A DNA stretch of 64,000 nt from DAIMZI01 sp036734025 (GTDB lineage Bacteria; Pseudomonadota; Alphaproteobacteria; Rhizobiales; Rhodomicrobiaceae): assembly GCA_036734025.1 (NCBI GenBank), contig DAIMZI010000013.1, positions 1-64,000 of the forward strand, written 5' to 3'. The notes below the pieces were generated by a model, which did no database searches, was not told the origin of the DNA, and saw only the letters and a list, made by a program, of their open reading frames with translations. This document shows, one piece after another, positions 16,502-23,935 of the stretch. The position numbers and the translations under genes were made by a program. Numbering within the stretch: the first letter of the stretch is position 1; every line of letters begins with the position of its first letter.

Positions 16502-17554
16502 ATGAGCGTGCGCTATCAACCCGTGCAATGGACCCGCTCCAAGATCTTCTACGATCTTGTGCTCTTCGCCCTCGTCGTTGCCTATATCCTGATCTACCTG
16601 CGGGTTGCGCCGGCTTTTCTGGATCATTCCGCGCCGGTCGATGGCGCCATCGTGCAGGCCCGCGCCTTCGGCACCTGCGCCTTCGTGATGCTGACCGCGC
16701 TGCTGTGCATCGGGCCGCTGGCGCGCATTGACCGGCGCTTTTTGCCGCTGCTCTACAACCGGCGGCACTTCGGCGTGCTCACTTTTCTGGTGGCGCTCAC
16801 CCATGCCTATGCGGTGCTCAACTGGTATTTCAGTTTCAGCCCGACGCCGCGGCTGACGGCCCTGCTCGGCTCGAACATGAGCTATGGCCAGGTCCTCGGC
16901 TTTCCGTTCGAGACCCTCGGCGTTCTAGCGCTGCTGATACTGGCGGTTCTGGCGGCGACCAGCCATGACTTCTGGCTCAATTTCCTCGCGCCACGACTGT
17001 GGAAGAACCTGCATCTGCTGATCTATCCGGCCTATGCGCTGATCGTCGGTCACGTGGCGCTGGGCGCGCTGCAAAGCCAGGCCAACCCGGCAGGCGCCAT
17101 CGTAGTGGGCGGCTCGGTGCTGCTGGTGTGCGGGCTTCACGGATTTGTCGCCGTGCGCGAATGGGGACGCGACCGCGCCGCAGAGCCGGACGGCGGCTGG
17201 CATGTCGTGGGCGATATCGGCGATTTCACCGAAGGCCGGGCGCTCATTGCCAATCTGAGCGGTGACCGTCGGGTCGCCGTTTTCCTGAATGACGGCAAAT
17301 TGTCGGCAATCAGCAATGCCTGCGCGCACCAGAACGGACCGCTCGGCGAGGGCCGCGTGATCGACGGCTGCGTCACCTGTCCGTGGCATGGGTTCCAGTA
17401 CCGGCTTGAGGATGGGTGCGCGCCCGAGCCTTATGTCGAGCGCATCCCGACCTATGCACTGAAGATCGAGGGGACCAGGGTGCTCGTCAGTGGCGCGGCC
17501 AATCCGCCGGGCACATATGTTGCGCCGCTTGCCTTGCCGGAGAGCACTCGATGA
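16502..17554 (+). CDS. Ferric-reductase-like cytochrome b domain fused to a C-terminal Rieske domain
   Basis: 350 residues. Six hydrophobic helices (about 15-33, 58-75, 88-110, 135-153, 170-190 and 198-216) resemble the ferric reductase/MsrQ membrane domain. Candidate heme-ligating histidines are H89, H101, H171 and H184. Residues 232-335 are a Rieske domain with C274-A-H276 and C293-P-W-H296. The protein could move electrons between quinol and its iron-sulfur domain through b hemes (inference). Which side of the membrane holds the Rieske domain is not certain. With six helices both termini lie on the same side, probably cytoplasmic. Its stop overlaps the next start by four bases. Confidence 0.85.
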   Translation: MSVRYQPVQWTRSKIFYDLVLFALVVAYILIYLRVAPAFLDHSAPVDGAIVQARAFGTCAFVMLTALLCIGPLARIDRRFLPLLYNRRHFGVLTFLVALTHAYAVLNWYFSFSPTPRLTALLGSNMSYGQVLGFPFETLGVLALLILAVLAATSHDFWLNFLAPRLWKNLHLLIYPAYALIVGHVALGALQSQANPAGAIVVGGSVLLVCGLHGFVAVREWGRDRAAEPDGGWHVVGDIGDFTEGRALIANLSGDRRVAVFLNDGKLSAISNACAHQNGPLGEGRVIDGCVTCPWHGFQYRLEDGCAPEPYVERIPTYALKIEGTRVLVSGAANPPGTYVAPLALPESTR

Positions 17555-18312
17555 ACAAATCCGACCCGCCGTTTTTTGTCGGCTATCTGTCGATCCCGCC
17601 GGGCTTGCGGCTGTTCCTGCTGGGAGTGGCCGGCGCGCTGCTGGGCGCGTTCGCGGCGCTTGCCCTTGCCTTGGCCACCGCGCAGGATGATCCGGGCGAC
17701 GGGGCGTTCATGTGGGGCTGGGGGCCGCAAACCGTCACCGGCGTCATGCAGGCCGCGCCCTATCCGGTATTGCACGTGACCTCAGGCACCGAACGGCTGC
17801 CGGAGGGCCGGTCGCTGCTTCTGACCGGGGTCGGCAAGAAGGGCATACAGTCGCGCATCGAGGGCTTTGACGGACGCAGCGTGACCTTGCGCGGGATTGC
17901 CCTCAAGCGCGGGACCATCGACGCGCTGCAGGTCGGCGACGGGGCCGACGACATAAAGCTGGAGGACGCACCCGGCGCCAGCGTCGATAGCGAAAATCTG
18001 GGTCGCTGGCGGCTCACCGGCGAAATCTGCGACGGCAAATGCCTCGCCGGCGCCATGCGCCCGGGCACAGGCCTATCGCACCGCGCCTGCGCCAATCTGT
18101 GTCTCATCGGCGGAATACCGCCGGTGTTCGTCTCCAGCGCGCCGGTGGCAGGCGCGGAATTCTTCCTGCTTGCCGATGCATCGGGCGGGCCGCTCGACGA
18201 AGCCTATCTGGACCATGTCGCCCTCTTTGTGAGCTTGGATGGCGAGGTCGAGCGTCGCGGCGAAATGATGATCTTCATGGTCGATCTCGACAGTCTAAAG
18301 GTGCTGCAATGA
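17551..18312 (+). CDS. Membrane-anchored protein with paired C-x3-C motifs, unknown
   Basis: 253 residues. One N-terminal transmembrane anchor (about 17-45) precedes a soluble, probably periplasmic domain. The most striking part is near residue 155: ICDGKCLAGAMRPG, then after a short spacer HRACANLCLIGGIPP, giving two C-x3-C pairs with a histidine between. From memory this Cys/His/GGIPP pattern recurs in uncharacterised anchored proteins of proteobacteria, but I cannot name a function. The cysteines could bind metal or form a redox pair. The start ATG overlaps the preceding stop (17551-17554), and the stop overlaps the next start, so the genes are translationally coupled. Confidence 0.75.
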   Translation: MNKSDPPFFVGYLSIPPGLRLFLLGVAGALLGAFAALALALATAQDDPGDGAFMWGWGPQTVTGVMQAAPYPVLHVTSGTERLPEGRSLLLTGVGKKGIQSRIEGFDGRSVTLRGIALKRGTIDALQVGDGADDIKLEDAPGASVDSENLGRWRLTGEICDGKCLAGAMRPGTGLSHRACANLCLIGGIPPVFVSSAPVAGAEFFLLADASGGPLDEAYLDHVALFVSLDGEVERRGEMMIFMVDLDSLKVLQ

Positions 18313-18587
18313 GTGCGCCATTGAGGGCCGCAGGCCATATAATCGGACTGGCTGCCGTCGTCTTCCTGGGCGTTTTCCTGCTCTATGCATCGCGGTTCTG
18401 GATCTGGGCCGCGCCATGGAGCAATGACGGGCTGTTCGGCCTCAGACTTTTCTCGCCGTTCGGCGATATCGTCACGGCCTGGCTGCGCGGCACCGCGCTC
18501 AGCCCTTTTAACATCGTCATCTGGGGGGCCGGCGCGATCATTTTGCTGTCGCTGCTTCATTGGCTGGCAAGCCGCCTGAGCCGTTAG
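18309..18587 (+). CDS. Small two-helix membrane protein, last gene of the Rieske membrane set
   Basis: 92 residues with hydrophobic segments about 10-33 and 66-86. The intervening loop contains WIWAAPWSNDGLFGLRLFSP. The ATG at 18309 overlaps the stop of the upstream gene as ATGA, so it belongs to the same operon. No family is recognised. The role is probably structural within the membrane complex proposed for this cluster (inference). Confidence 0.7.
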   Translation: MSAPLRAAGHIIGLAAVVFLGVFLLYASRFWIWAAPWSNDGLFGLRLFSPFGDIVTAWLRGTALSPFNIVIWGAGAIILLSLLHWLASRLSR

Positions 18588-18690
18588 ATCACTTTCAGCA
18601 AAAGCCGGGGCTCGCCGATATGTCATGTCCGGCGGATCACACAGATGCCGCCATGAGCGTGGTACCATGAAGCCAGTCCGATGAGCCCGG

Positions 18691-20364
18691 TCATTGAGCG
18701 CGGCGGTCGAGAGCGGCCTCCATAGCCTGCTTGAGAGCCTGCTCAGCTTCGGGCGGATATGGAAGCTCTGCAGGGGCGTTGGAATAAAGGTTCATGCTCG
18801 CATTGGCCTCAAAAAACACCACGCGCCCGTCATCATCGACATCAAAGTCCATCCCGAATATGTCAAGCGGGATCAACTTGCCGACAGCCTCGAGGGTTTG
18901 CATGACTTGCGATCCCAGTTCCTTCTCCGGATGCCGGACAATCGCGTCGGCCTCGGCCAGCAGCTTGGGATGCATGCGATAGAATGCAATCGGGATCTTG
19001 TTGCGGCTCCTTACGATCCAGTCTTCGCAATAATCCGCGCGAATGATTAGAGGGGCGCTATCGATGAAAGCGGCGCGTATCCTGCGGAAGCAATTGTCCC
19101 GACGCGGCGCGCCGACATAATCGATGCAGTAAAACTGTCGGTGCCCCATCGCCGCAATGGCGTCTGCCAGTTCACTGCGCCGATGAACAAGGGTCATGTT
19201 CCGCGCCTGCTGATCCATCGTTGAGCGAATGATGAGCGGATAGCTTTTTCGCCTATCGATTTCGTCGATGATCTTGTCCCGTTGATCCGCAACGTTGAGG
19301 TAACGCATCACCTCTGGAACCACCAGGCCCGGGACAGACGCCAGTTTCTGCGCGTTCTTCTGTCTGGTGCATTTCGCAGCCTGCTCAGGCGGGTTGATGA
19401 CCGGAACCTGCAAACGGGCGAGCATGTTCTGAACGCCTTGGAGATTTGCCTCCGACATCAACATTTCGGCGTTGACCACATTATTGATCACGACCCGCGG
19501 GCGCGCTGCGATGAATTGATCAATGGCATCAGGTCCGGCGCCAACGAGGATCGAGATCAAGCGAAAACGGTCAGCCTGCCGCTCCGCCATCATCCAGGGA
19601 TAATTGGAGGTGAAATGATGCCGCCGAGGCAAGTTGAACAAGGCTTTGAACATCGGATTGGCTTCCACCACGCCAACGGTATATTTCTGGCCGGGGCGAG
19701 CTGGCAGCAGGCAGGCTGGCGCCGCCGTGAAATAGGCGCTGCGGGACTGAGATGCTGACTGGCTATCACCGGTCTTGAAATATAAATATGCCAGCAAGGC
19801 ATCCCGCTCATGGGCCGATTGCCTGTCCGGCGCGCCCTGTTGTGCAATCAGCAAGGCCTCTTCGTACTTTCCCTGCCGTTCGAGCGCAAAGATCAGGGCC
19901 TTTTGCAACGGCCAGTTCAGCCTGTCAGCGTCGGCCAGCGGCAACAAGAGCGCGACTGCTTCGTCATGAAGGTCCAGCATGTTCATGGCGCTGGCAAGTG
20001 ATCCGATGCAATCAAGATGCTGCGGCTCAAGCTCGGGCTGGGCGGGCCAGAGCCAGCCGCGTTGCAGCAAGGCAATAGCCTCGGCACGGCGACCGGAATC
20101 GATGAGCATTGCGGCCAGATTGCAGGCGTTGCGAAACGTGATCGCAGTGTCGGCGGGAAGATCGACCGCTTTTTGCATTGCCTCGATTGCGGCGTCCTTG
20201 TCGCCGCATTTCTCCAGCGCCAACGCCAGCAAGCCAAGCATGTCAGGGTCTGCGCCCCGTTTGTCCAGGGCCGCCGACAACAGCGCAGCGGCATCCTTCG
20301 CCTGTCCGGCCCGAAGCAGCCTCAGCGATTCCTGTCGTTCAGCCGGATCAATCACCGCGTGCAT
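18691..20364 (-). CDS. TPR repeat protein with a C-terminal ATP-grasp-like domain
   Basis: About 557 residues. Residues 1-215 are helical repeats of the tetratricopeptide type (for example GLLALALEKCGDKDAAIEAM). A middle region (about 225-330) resembles a pre-ATP-grasp domain (VVINNVVNAEML). The C-terminal part ends with IFGMDFDVDDDGRVVFFEAN, the acidic and asparagine metal-site pattern of ATP-grasp ligases. ATP-grasp enzymes join a carboxylate to an amine or thiol through an acyl phosphate, but neither substrate is known here. The ATG at 20364 has AAAGGA five bases upstream. The frame is open to 20433. It ends beside the Rieske cluster on the opposite strand and has no obvious partner. Confidence 0.8.
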   Translation of the reverse strand: MHAVIDPAERQESLRLLRAGQAKDAAALLSAALDKRGADPDMLGLLALALEKCGDKDAAIEAMQKAVDLPADTAITFRNACNLAAMLIDSGRRAEAIALLQRGWLWPAQPELEPQHLDCIGSLASAMNMLDLHDEAVALLLPLADADRLNWPLQKALIFALERQGKYEEALLIAQQGAPDRQSAHERDALLAYLYFKTGDSQSASQSRSAYFTAAPACLLPARPGQKYTVGVVEANPMFKALFNLPRRHHFTSNYPWMMAERQADRFRLISILVGAGPDAIDQFIAARPRVVINNVVNAEMLMSEANLQGVQNMLARLQVPVINPPEQAAKCTRQKNAQKLASVPGLVVPEVMRYLNVADQRDKIIDEIDRRKSYPLIIRSTMDQQARNMTLVHRRSELADAIAAMGHRQFYCIDYVGAPRRDNCFRRIRAAFIDSAPLIIRADYCEDWIVRSRNKIPIAFYRMHPKLLAEADAIVRHPEKELGSQVMQTLEAVGKLIPLDIFGMDFDVDDDGRVVFFEANASMNLYSNAPAELPYPPEAEQALKQAMEAALDRRAQ

Positions 20365-20463
20365 GTCCGTCCTTTCAAGCCGCACCGTCTTCGTAACCGA
20401 CACTAGCACATGCTGCGGCTTCGAAACTGCCATCCGGATAAGTGATCAAAGAGTTTTGCACGG

Positions 20464-20510
20464 TTGGTGACCCCGGCAGGATTCGAACCTGCGACCCTCA
20501 GATTAGGAAT
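20464..20510 (-). repeat. 3' half copy of tRNA-Arg (attachment-site repeat)
   Basis: Identical over 47 bases to 22215-22261, with the bases on both sides different. Read on the minus strand it spans the anticodon loop, variable region, T-arm, acceptor strand and CCA of tRNA-Arg(CCU), without the D-arm. It is the distal scar of a tRNA-targeted integration event. The same region read on the plus strand gives only a spurious reading frame. Confidence 0.85.
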
Positions 20511-20528
20511 AAGCGGCTACAGCCGCTT
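20511..20528. repeat. Perfect inverted repeat touching the tRNA-Arg fragment
   Basis: AAGCGGCT (20511-20518) and AGCCGCTT (20521-20528) are exact reverse complements with only AC between. It begins at the first base after the 47-base repeat. It could be part of the recombination site or simply chance, since a two-base loop disfavours an RNA hairpin at full length. Confidence 0.45.
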
Positions 20529-20642
20529 CCCGTCTTCTCCCAAGTTAGATCGCGCCGCCTGCGACACCCGAATCACATTAGTGGACAAGCCGCTAAAGTT
20601 TTCCCGTTGCCGCTTGGCTCTTCCCAAGTTCGCTCTTTTGTT

Positions 20643-20659
20643 CCTACACAATGCCTACA
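20643..20659. promoter_or_regulatory. Pair of CCTACA motifs, possible integrase arm sites (left end)
   Basis: CCTACA occurs at 20643-20648 and again at 20654-20659, eleven bases apart. An equally spaced, equally oriented pair is found near the other end at 22152-22168. Tyrosine recombinases bind short arm-type repeats of this sort near both ends of integrated elements. The assignment is inference from spacing and position. Confidence 0.45.
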
Positions 20660-20684
20660 TTACGTGCGGCGGAAAGTAGGAACC

Positions 20685-20747
20685 ATGAAAAAGCGGATCA
20701 CCAAGCGCTCCATCGACGAGCTGGCGCGGTTCACCTCAGGCCCATGA
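20685..20747 (+). pseudogene. N-terminal stub of a tyrosine-type integrase
   Basis: Only 20 codons and a stop: MKKRITKRSIDELARFTSGP. The opening KKRITKRSIDEL pattern is the usual N-terminus of phage/island integrases of the tyrosine recombinase family that insert in tRNA genes. The rest of the gene (normally about 350-400 codons) is absent, so the element could not excise by its own enzyme. A GGAA-containing site precedes the ATG. Short length limits certainty, but the position beside the attachment repeat supports it. Confidence 0.55.
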
Positions 20748-21021
20748 GTGCGAGGTCGGCTTCGATGCGCAGCTTGATCGGATCGGTGCGCGGCCGGCCT
20801 CGCCCTCTGCTCTGGCGGATCGGAACGACCGGACGAAGCCCGCACGGCCAGGGTTCCCCAAGAGCGAACACACCCCCTGCCACACAAGCCGCCGCTGCTG
20901 AATATCCGTTTGTCAAATGAGGTTCCGTTCAGCCTCAATCTCGTTGTCCGCACAAAGCGCCTCTTGTAGCCTGAACCCGAGGTTTTTTCGGCGATCTTGC
21001 GGGTTCGCATTGGGGGAAGCG

Positions 21022-21591
21022 ATGGAAAACACAGACGATAGGTTGTTGGAGCGATCGCTGTACTTGGAAAAAAAATGGCTAGTTTTCAGGTTGTTCTCTT
21101 GGGCAACATCCCTACTGGCCCTCACTTTGTTCGGCTTCTCGATATTCATCCTGGCTTTCAGCGAACTTCCGTGGCCTTGGAAACTTACCGCGCATATGGG
21201 AACGTTCGGGCTAAGTTTAGCTCTGTACATGATCTCTGTCGGCCTTCCTCCAAAATTCGTTCTAGAATATTTCATCGGAGAAGAGCCGGAGCCGAGCGAT
21301 GAAGAAAAGGCCGAGCAGGAAAAAAGAGAGCGGTATCAGGCGGAATATGAAAGCTGTTCAAAGCATCTGACACGCCCAATTTCATGGAGCATTTCGGTAA
21401 ATTTGCTCGCTCTAATGATAATAGGTTTCATGTGGCGTGATGAGCTATTGCGCATGGGTGAGCTTCTTGTCGCCACAGTTGTTGTGATGGCGATCAATTT
21501 GGTCTTGGGATATTGGGCGCTTTACAAGGTCGGCAATTATTTCCGCCAAACGTTTCGGCAATCTGCCGAGCATGAGGTTTCATCCGGGTAG
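21022..21591 (+). CDS. Four-helix membrane protein carried by the tRNA-Arg remnant
   Basis: 189 residues. Two hydrophobic pairs lie at about 20-43 and 50-73, then about 125-142 and 146-170, separated by a strongly acidic linker (EEPEPSDEEKAEQEKRER). The ATG at 21022 has GGGGGA five bases upstream (seen). Lower GC and less biased codons than its neighbours suggest acquired DNA. No family is recognised, so cargo function is unknown. An effector or immunity role is possible for a membrane protein in such a place but nothing in the sequence shows it. Confidence 0.65.
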   Translation: MENTDDRLLERSLYLEKKWLVFRLFSWATSLLALTLFGFSIFILAFSELPWPWKLTAHMGTFGLSLALYMISVGLPPKFVLEYFIGEEPEPSDEEKAEQEKRERYQAEYESCSKHLTRPISWSISVNLLALMIIGFMWRDELLRMGELLVATVVVMAINLVLGYWALYKVGNYFRQTFRQSAEHEVSSG

Positions 21592-21632
21592 ACGGAGACG
21601 TGTTGCCGCGCCCTAGTGCTGAAAAAAACTGG

Positions 21633-21857
21633 CTAGCCGACAAATCCTTCAACGATCCAGCCGATAGCCCTTATCGTGACATAAAAGAAGGCGGCGGCGG
21701 CGAAGCAAAGGGCAGCAGAAGAAATGGCTGTCTCAGCCTCAGCTACAATCCAAAAAATCACGGCGAAGCCGGACCTGCCCAGCAGGATGATGTCGGGGAC
21801 CAAGAATGCAAGAGACAGAACGATTGCTAGCCGATGAAAGCCGGTTCTTACGCGAGA
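21633..21857 (-). pseudogene. Small two-helix membrane protein frame without a usable start
   Basis: On the minus strand a frame of 74 codons ends at TAG 21633-21635 and reads as a membrane protein: RTGFHRLAIVLSLAFLV opens it, with helices around FAVIFWIVAE and AALCFAAAAFFYVTI, ending WIVEGFVG. Upstream the frame is closed by a stop at 21858-21860, and no ATG, GTG or TTG precedes the conserved-looking start of the hydrophobic part. A frameshift just upstream or a lost 5' end would explain this. It belongs to the tRNA-Arg remnant. Confidence 0.45.
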
Positions 21858-22151
21858 TCAAGCCATCGGTCTTGCCCCTGTTCGCACTTAGATTAAACAG
21901 GCCCGATTGACGGTGCAACAGTCGAGTTTCTTGACCGGTGCGCGCGCGAGGCGTGCAGGATGCACGGGGGCGCTCAGGTTGGCACCGGACCGCAGTCGCC
22001 GTTGCTGAAAAGCCGTTCGCCATGCGCCGGACTGTGACGGGGTTCGCGCCAAGAGGCAAGCCGATGCGTGAGGGGTGTCGAAACGGGATTTTGCGACACG
22101 CCGACAGAGCGGGTTCTGAGAGCCAAAACCGCCGCGAGATCGACGCTCGTG

Positions 22152-22168
22152 CCTACAAGGAGCCTACA
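22152..22168. promoter_or_regulatory. Pair of CCTACA motifs, possible integrase arm sites (right end)
   Basis: CCTACA at 22152-22157 and 22163-22168, again eleven bases apart and in the same orientation as the pair at 20643-20659. It lies 46 bases inside the right attachment repeat. See the left pair for the interpretation. Confidence 0.45.
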
Positions 22169-22215
22169 AACTTCGCAGCGACGATTTCGTCGTTATCTTA
22201 ATTGCTTGATTTTAT

Positions 22216-22292
22216 TGGTGACCCCGGCAGGATTCGAACCTGCGACCCTCAGATTAGGAATCTGATGCTCTATCCTGCTGAGCTACGGGGTC
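22216..22292 (-). tRNA. tRNA-Arg(CCU)
   Basis: Read on the minus strand: acceptor GACCCCG, a normal D-arm (GCTC...GAGC), anticodon stem CAGA/TCTG with loop ATTCCTAA giving anticodon CCT, T-arm GCAGG TTCGAAT CCTGC, then CGGGGTC, A and an encoded CCA at 22216-22218. The acceptor strands pair completely. This gene is the host site of the integration remnant on its 3' side, and its 3' end is still functional. Confidence 0.95.
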
Positions 22293-22426
22293 GGTGCATG
22301 ACAAAATCAGTTCTAGCATAGCAATTCCCGCCTTGGCACCCTGCTTGTCAGCCGCTGCGATCCGTGAAATATTACCGCTGCGGTGTTCTTTGGTGTGCGA
22401 TAGCACTATTTTTTGCGTGAGGCGTG

Positions 22427-23296
22427 ATGGAAATGACCTGCTTTCGCCGCTTGCCGGCCAGTGTGCTGATGATTCTGGCCAGTATGGCCGCCACAGACGT
22501 CGCGGTGTCTGCGGCGCTGCCATGTGGTCTGCGTGATGCCGGCGAGGCAACGGTTGTGGAGCGTCTCGGGCCGGACACGCTTTTGCTGGAGGATGGTCGC
22601 GCGGTCCGTCTGATAGGCGCACTGCCGCCGCGCATCACTGCTGATTGGTCGAACCGGCTGGGCGTCGATGAGCGTTTGTCGAGCGCGCTCGACAGACTGG
22701 CGGTCGGCCAGCGTGTGCGTCTTGGCGTGGGCGGGCGTGAGCGTGACCGCTACGGCCGGCTGCTGGCTCACGTCTTCATCGCGCGCGATGATGGCGAGAT
22801 CTGGCTTCAGGAGAGCCTGATCGGAGCCGGGCTGGCGCTCGGCTATTCTTTCGCCGATAATGATGCCTGCATAACCCGGCTCCAGGCCGCTGAAGAGACG
22901 GCCAGACGCGCGGCAAGCGGATTCTGGGCCGATGGGCTCCTGCGCGTGCGTGATGCCGCCGATCCCGCAAGCATGGCCAAACTCACCAACAGTTTTCAGG
23001 TGATTGCGGGGTACGTTCACGACGTGGCGGAGGTGCGCGGGCGCATTTACATCAACTTCGATGATGACTGGCGCAGCGATTTTACGGTGTCGCTCTCGCC
23101 GGCGGCGCGCAAGGCCTTCCCCGATGAAGCCGCAGGCCTGTTGCAGCTCAAAGGCAGCCAGATCCGTGTGCGCGGCTGGCTGAAGCAGCGCAACGGCCCC
23201 ATGATACATGTCACGCATCCCGCCCAGATCGAGATTATCGCCAACACCGAGGCAGTGGCGGCCAGAAGGAGCGAGACATCGGCGAGCGCGGAATGA
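22427..23296 (+). CDS. Secreted thermonuclease (SNase-like) family protein
   Basis: About 289 residues. A signal peptide or anchor covers residues 1-29 (cleavage after VSA). An SNase-like domain (about 38-165) has LLEDGRAVRLIGALPP, then DRYGRLLAHVFI and LQESLIGAGLAL, the usual order for staphylococcal-nuclease-like proteins. The C-terminal 110 residues are a second domain (GYVHDVAEVRGRIYINFDDDW) common in alphaproteobacterial members. It probably acts in the periplasm or outside the cell. Whether the catalytic Arg/Glu set is complete is unclear. The ATG at 22427 follows GAGG. A GTG at 22424 and an ATG at 22433 are alternatives. Confidence 0.82.
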   Translation: MEMTCFRRLPASVLMILASMAATDVAVSAALPCGLRDAGEATVVERLGPDTLLLEDGRAVRLIGALPPRITADWSNRLGVDERLSSALDRLAVGQRVRLGVGGRERDRYGRLLAHVFIARDDGEIWLQESLIGAGLALGYSFADNDACITRLQAAEETARRAASGFWADGLLRVRDAADPASMAKLTNSFQVIAGYVHDVAEVRGRIYINFDDDWRSDFTVSLSPAARKAFPDEAAGLLQLKGSQIRVRGWLKQRNGPMIHVTHPAQIEIIANTEAVAARRSETSASAE

Positions 23297-23308
23297 TGGC
23301 AGCGCTGC

Positions 23309-23812
23309 TCAGCCCGCTTGCAGGCACTTATTGGAAACCGGCCAGACCGCATCGCCCAGCGCCAGGCGGCCCGGGCCAACCACTTCAGCCGTGATCCCGC
23401 CATGCATGCGAACTGCCGCATAACCGCCGGGTCCGAGAGCTTCCTCCATACGCCGGCAGGGCGCGCAAAGGCCCGAGCCGCGCAATATCGCGCCGCCGAT
23501 GTGGAAAGGCCGGTCGCGCAGCCCTATCAAGTTGATGCCAGCCACGGCGATGTTGCGCCGCAACAACTCTGGCGGCACCTGCTCGCGCCCGAGAAACGCG
23601 CCGATCACGGCCAGATGCTCCCATTGCACCAGCGTCACCGACCGCTTGCCGGGGCGCGCACGGCGATCGCCCACCAGACCGACCGGTGAAACCTCGGCCC
23701 GCTCGACGATCTGCATTGGTGCCCGCCTTTCAGGCCGCAGTCCGATCCAGACCACGCGGCCGGGTTGGGCATTGCGCCGGATCATCTCCCTGATGGTCAA
23801 GGCTGCCGTCAT
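23309..23812 (-). CDS. MOSC-domain protein
   Basis: About 167 residues, nearly all MOSC domain (the C-terminal domain of molybdenum cofactor sulfurases). It has LVGDRRARPGKRSVTLVQWEH, then a conserved-cysteine segment LCAPCRRMEEAL and VRMHGGITAEVV. Such stand-alone MOSC proteins are thought to handle sulfur for metal-sulfur cofactors or reduce N-hydroxylated compounds with partners. No molybdoenzyme is adjacent. The ATG at 23812 has GGGTGG upstream. A GTG at 23818 is possible. It ends 12 bases from the convergent nuclease gene. Confidence 0.85.
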   Translation of the reverse strand: MTAALTIREMIRRNAQPGRVVWIGLRPERRAPMQIVERAEVSPVGLVGDRRARPGKRSVTLVQWEHLAVIGAFLGREQVPPELLRRNIAVAGINLIGLRDRPFHIGGAILRGSGLCAPCRRMEEALGPGGYAAVRMHGGITAEVVGPGRLALGDAVWPVSNKCLQAG

Positions 23813-23935
23813 GACCACCCGTGCGTGCCGATGCGGCTTTTGCAGCTTTTGCGGCTTGGTAACATGTTTGATCTAGCCTTGGATTGCAGGACCAGCAGGC
23901 GTGCTTGCCGCTCGCTGCGGGCTTGGGGGAACATC

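Larger units (their letters stand above)
20464..22261. mobile_element. 1.75-kb integration remnant in tRNA-Arg(CCU)
   Basis: A 47-base exact direct repeat bounds this stretch: 20464-20510 and 22215-22261. The right copy is the 3' half of the complete tRNA-Arg at 22216-22292, the left copy an isolated fragment. The repeat ends inside the anticodon region, as at many tyrosine recombinase sites. Inside are a 21-codon integrase start, one membrane protein gene, a decayed small membrane frame, and pairs of CCTACA near both ends. Base composition is visibly lower in GC than the surroundings in the coding part. It looks like an element that has lost most of its cargo and its integrase. Confidence 0.8.

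Noticed and set aside
20442..20747. Full plus-strand frame running through the tRNA-Arg fragment
   Set aside because: The first 80 codons are antisense tRNA and intergenic DNA. Only the last 20 codons resemble an integrase N-terminus.
21600..21830. 76-codon plus-strand frame in the tRNA-Arg element
   Set aside because: The opposite strand reads as a clean membrane protein over the same bases, whereas this frame has no hydrophobic or domain signal.
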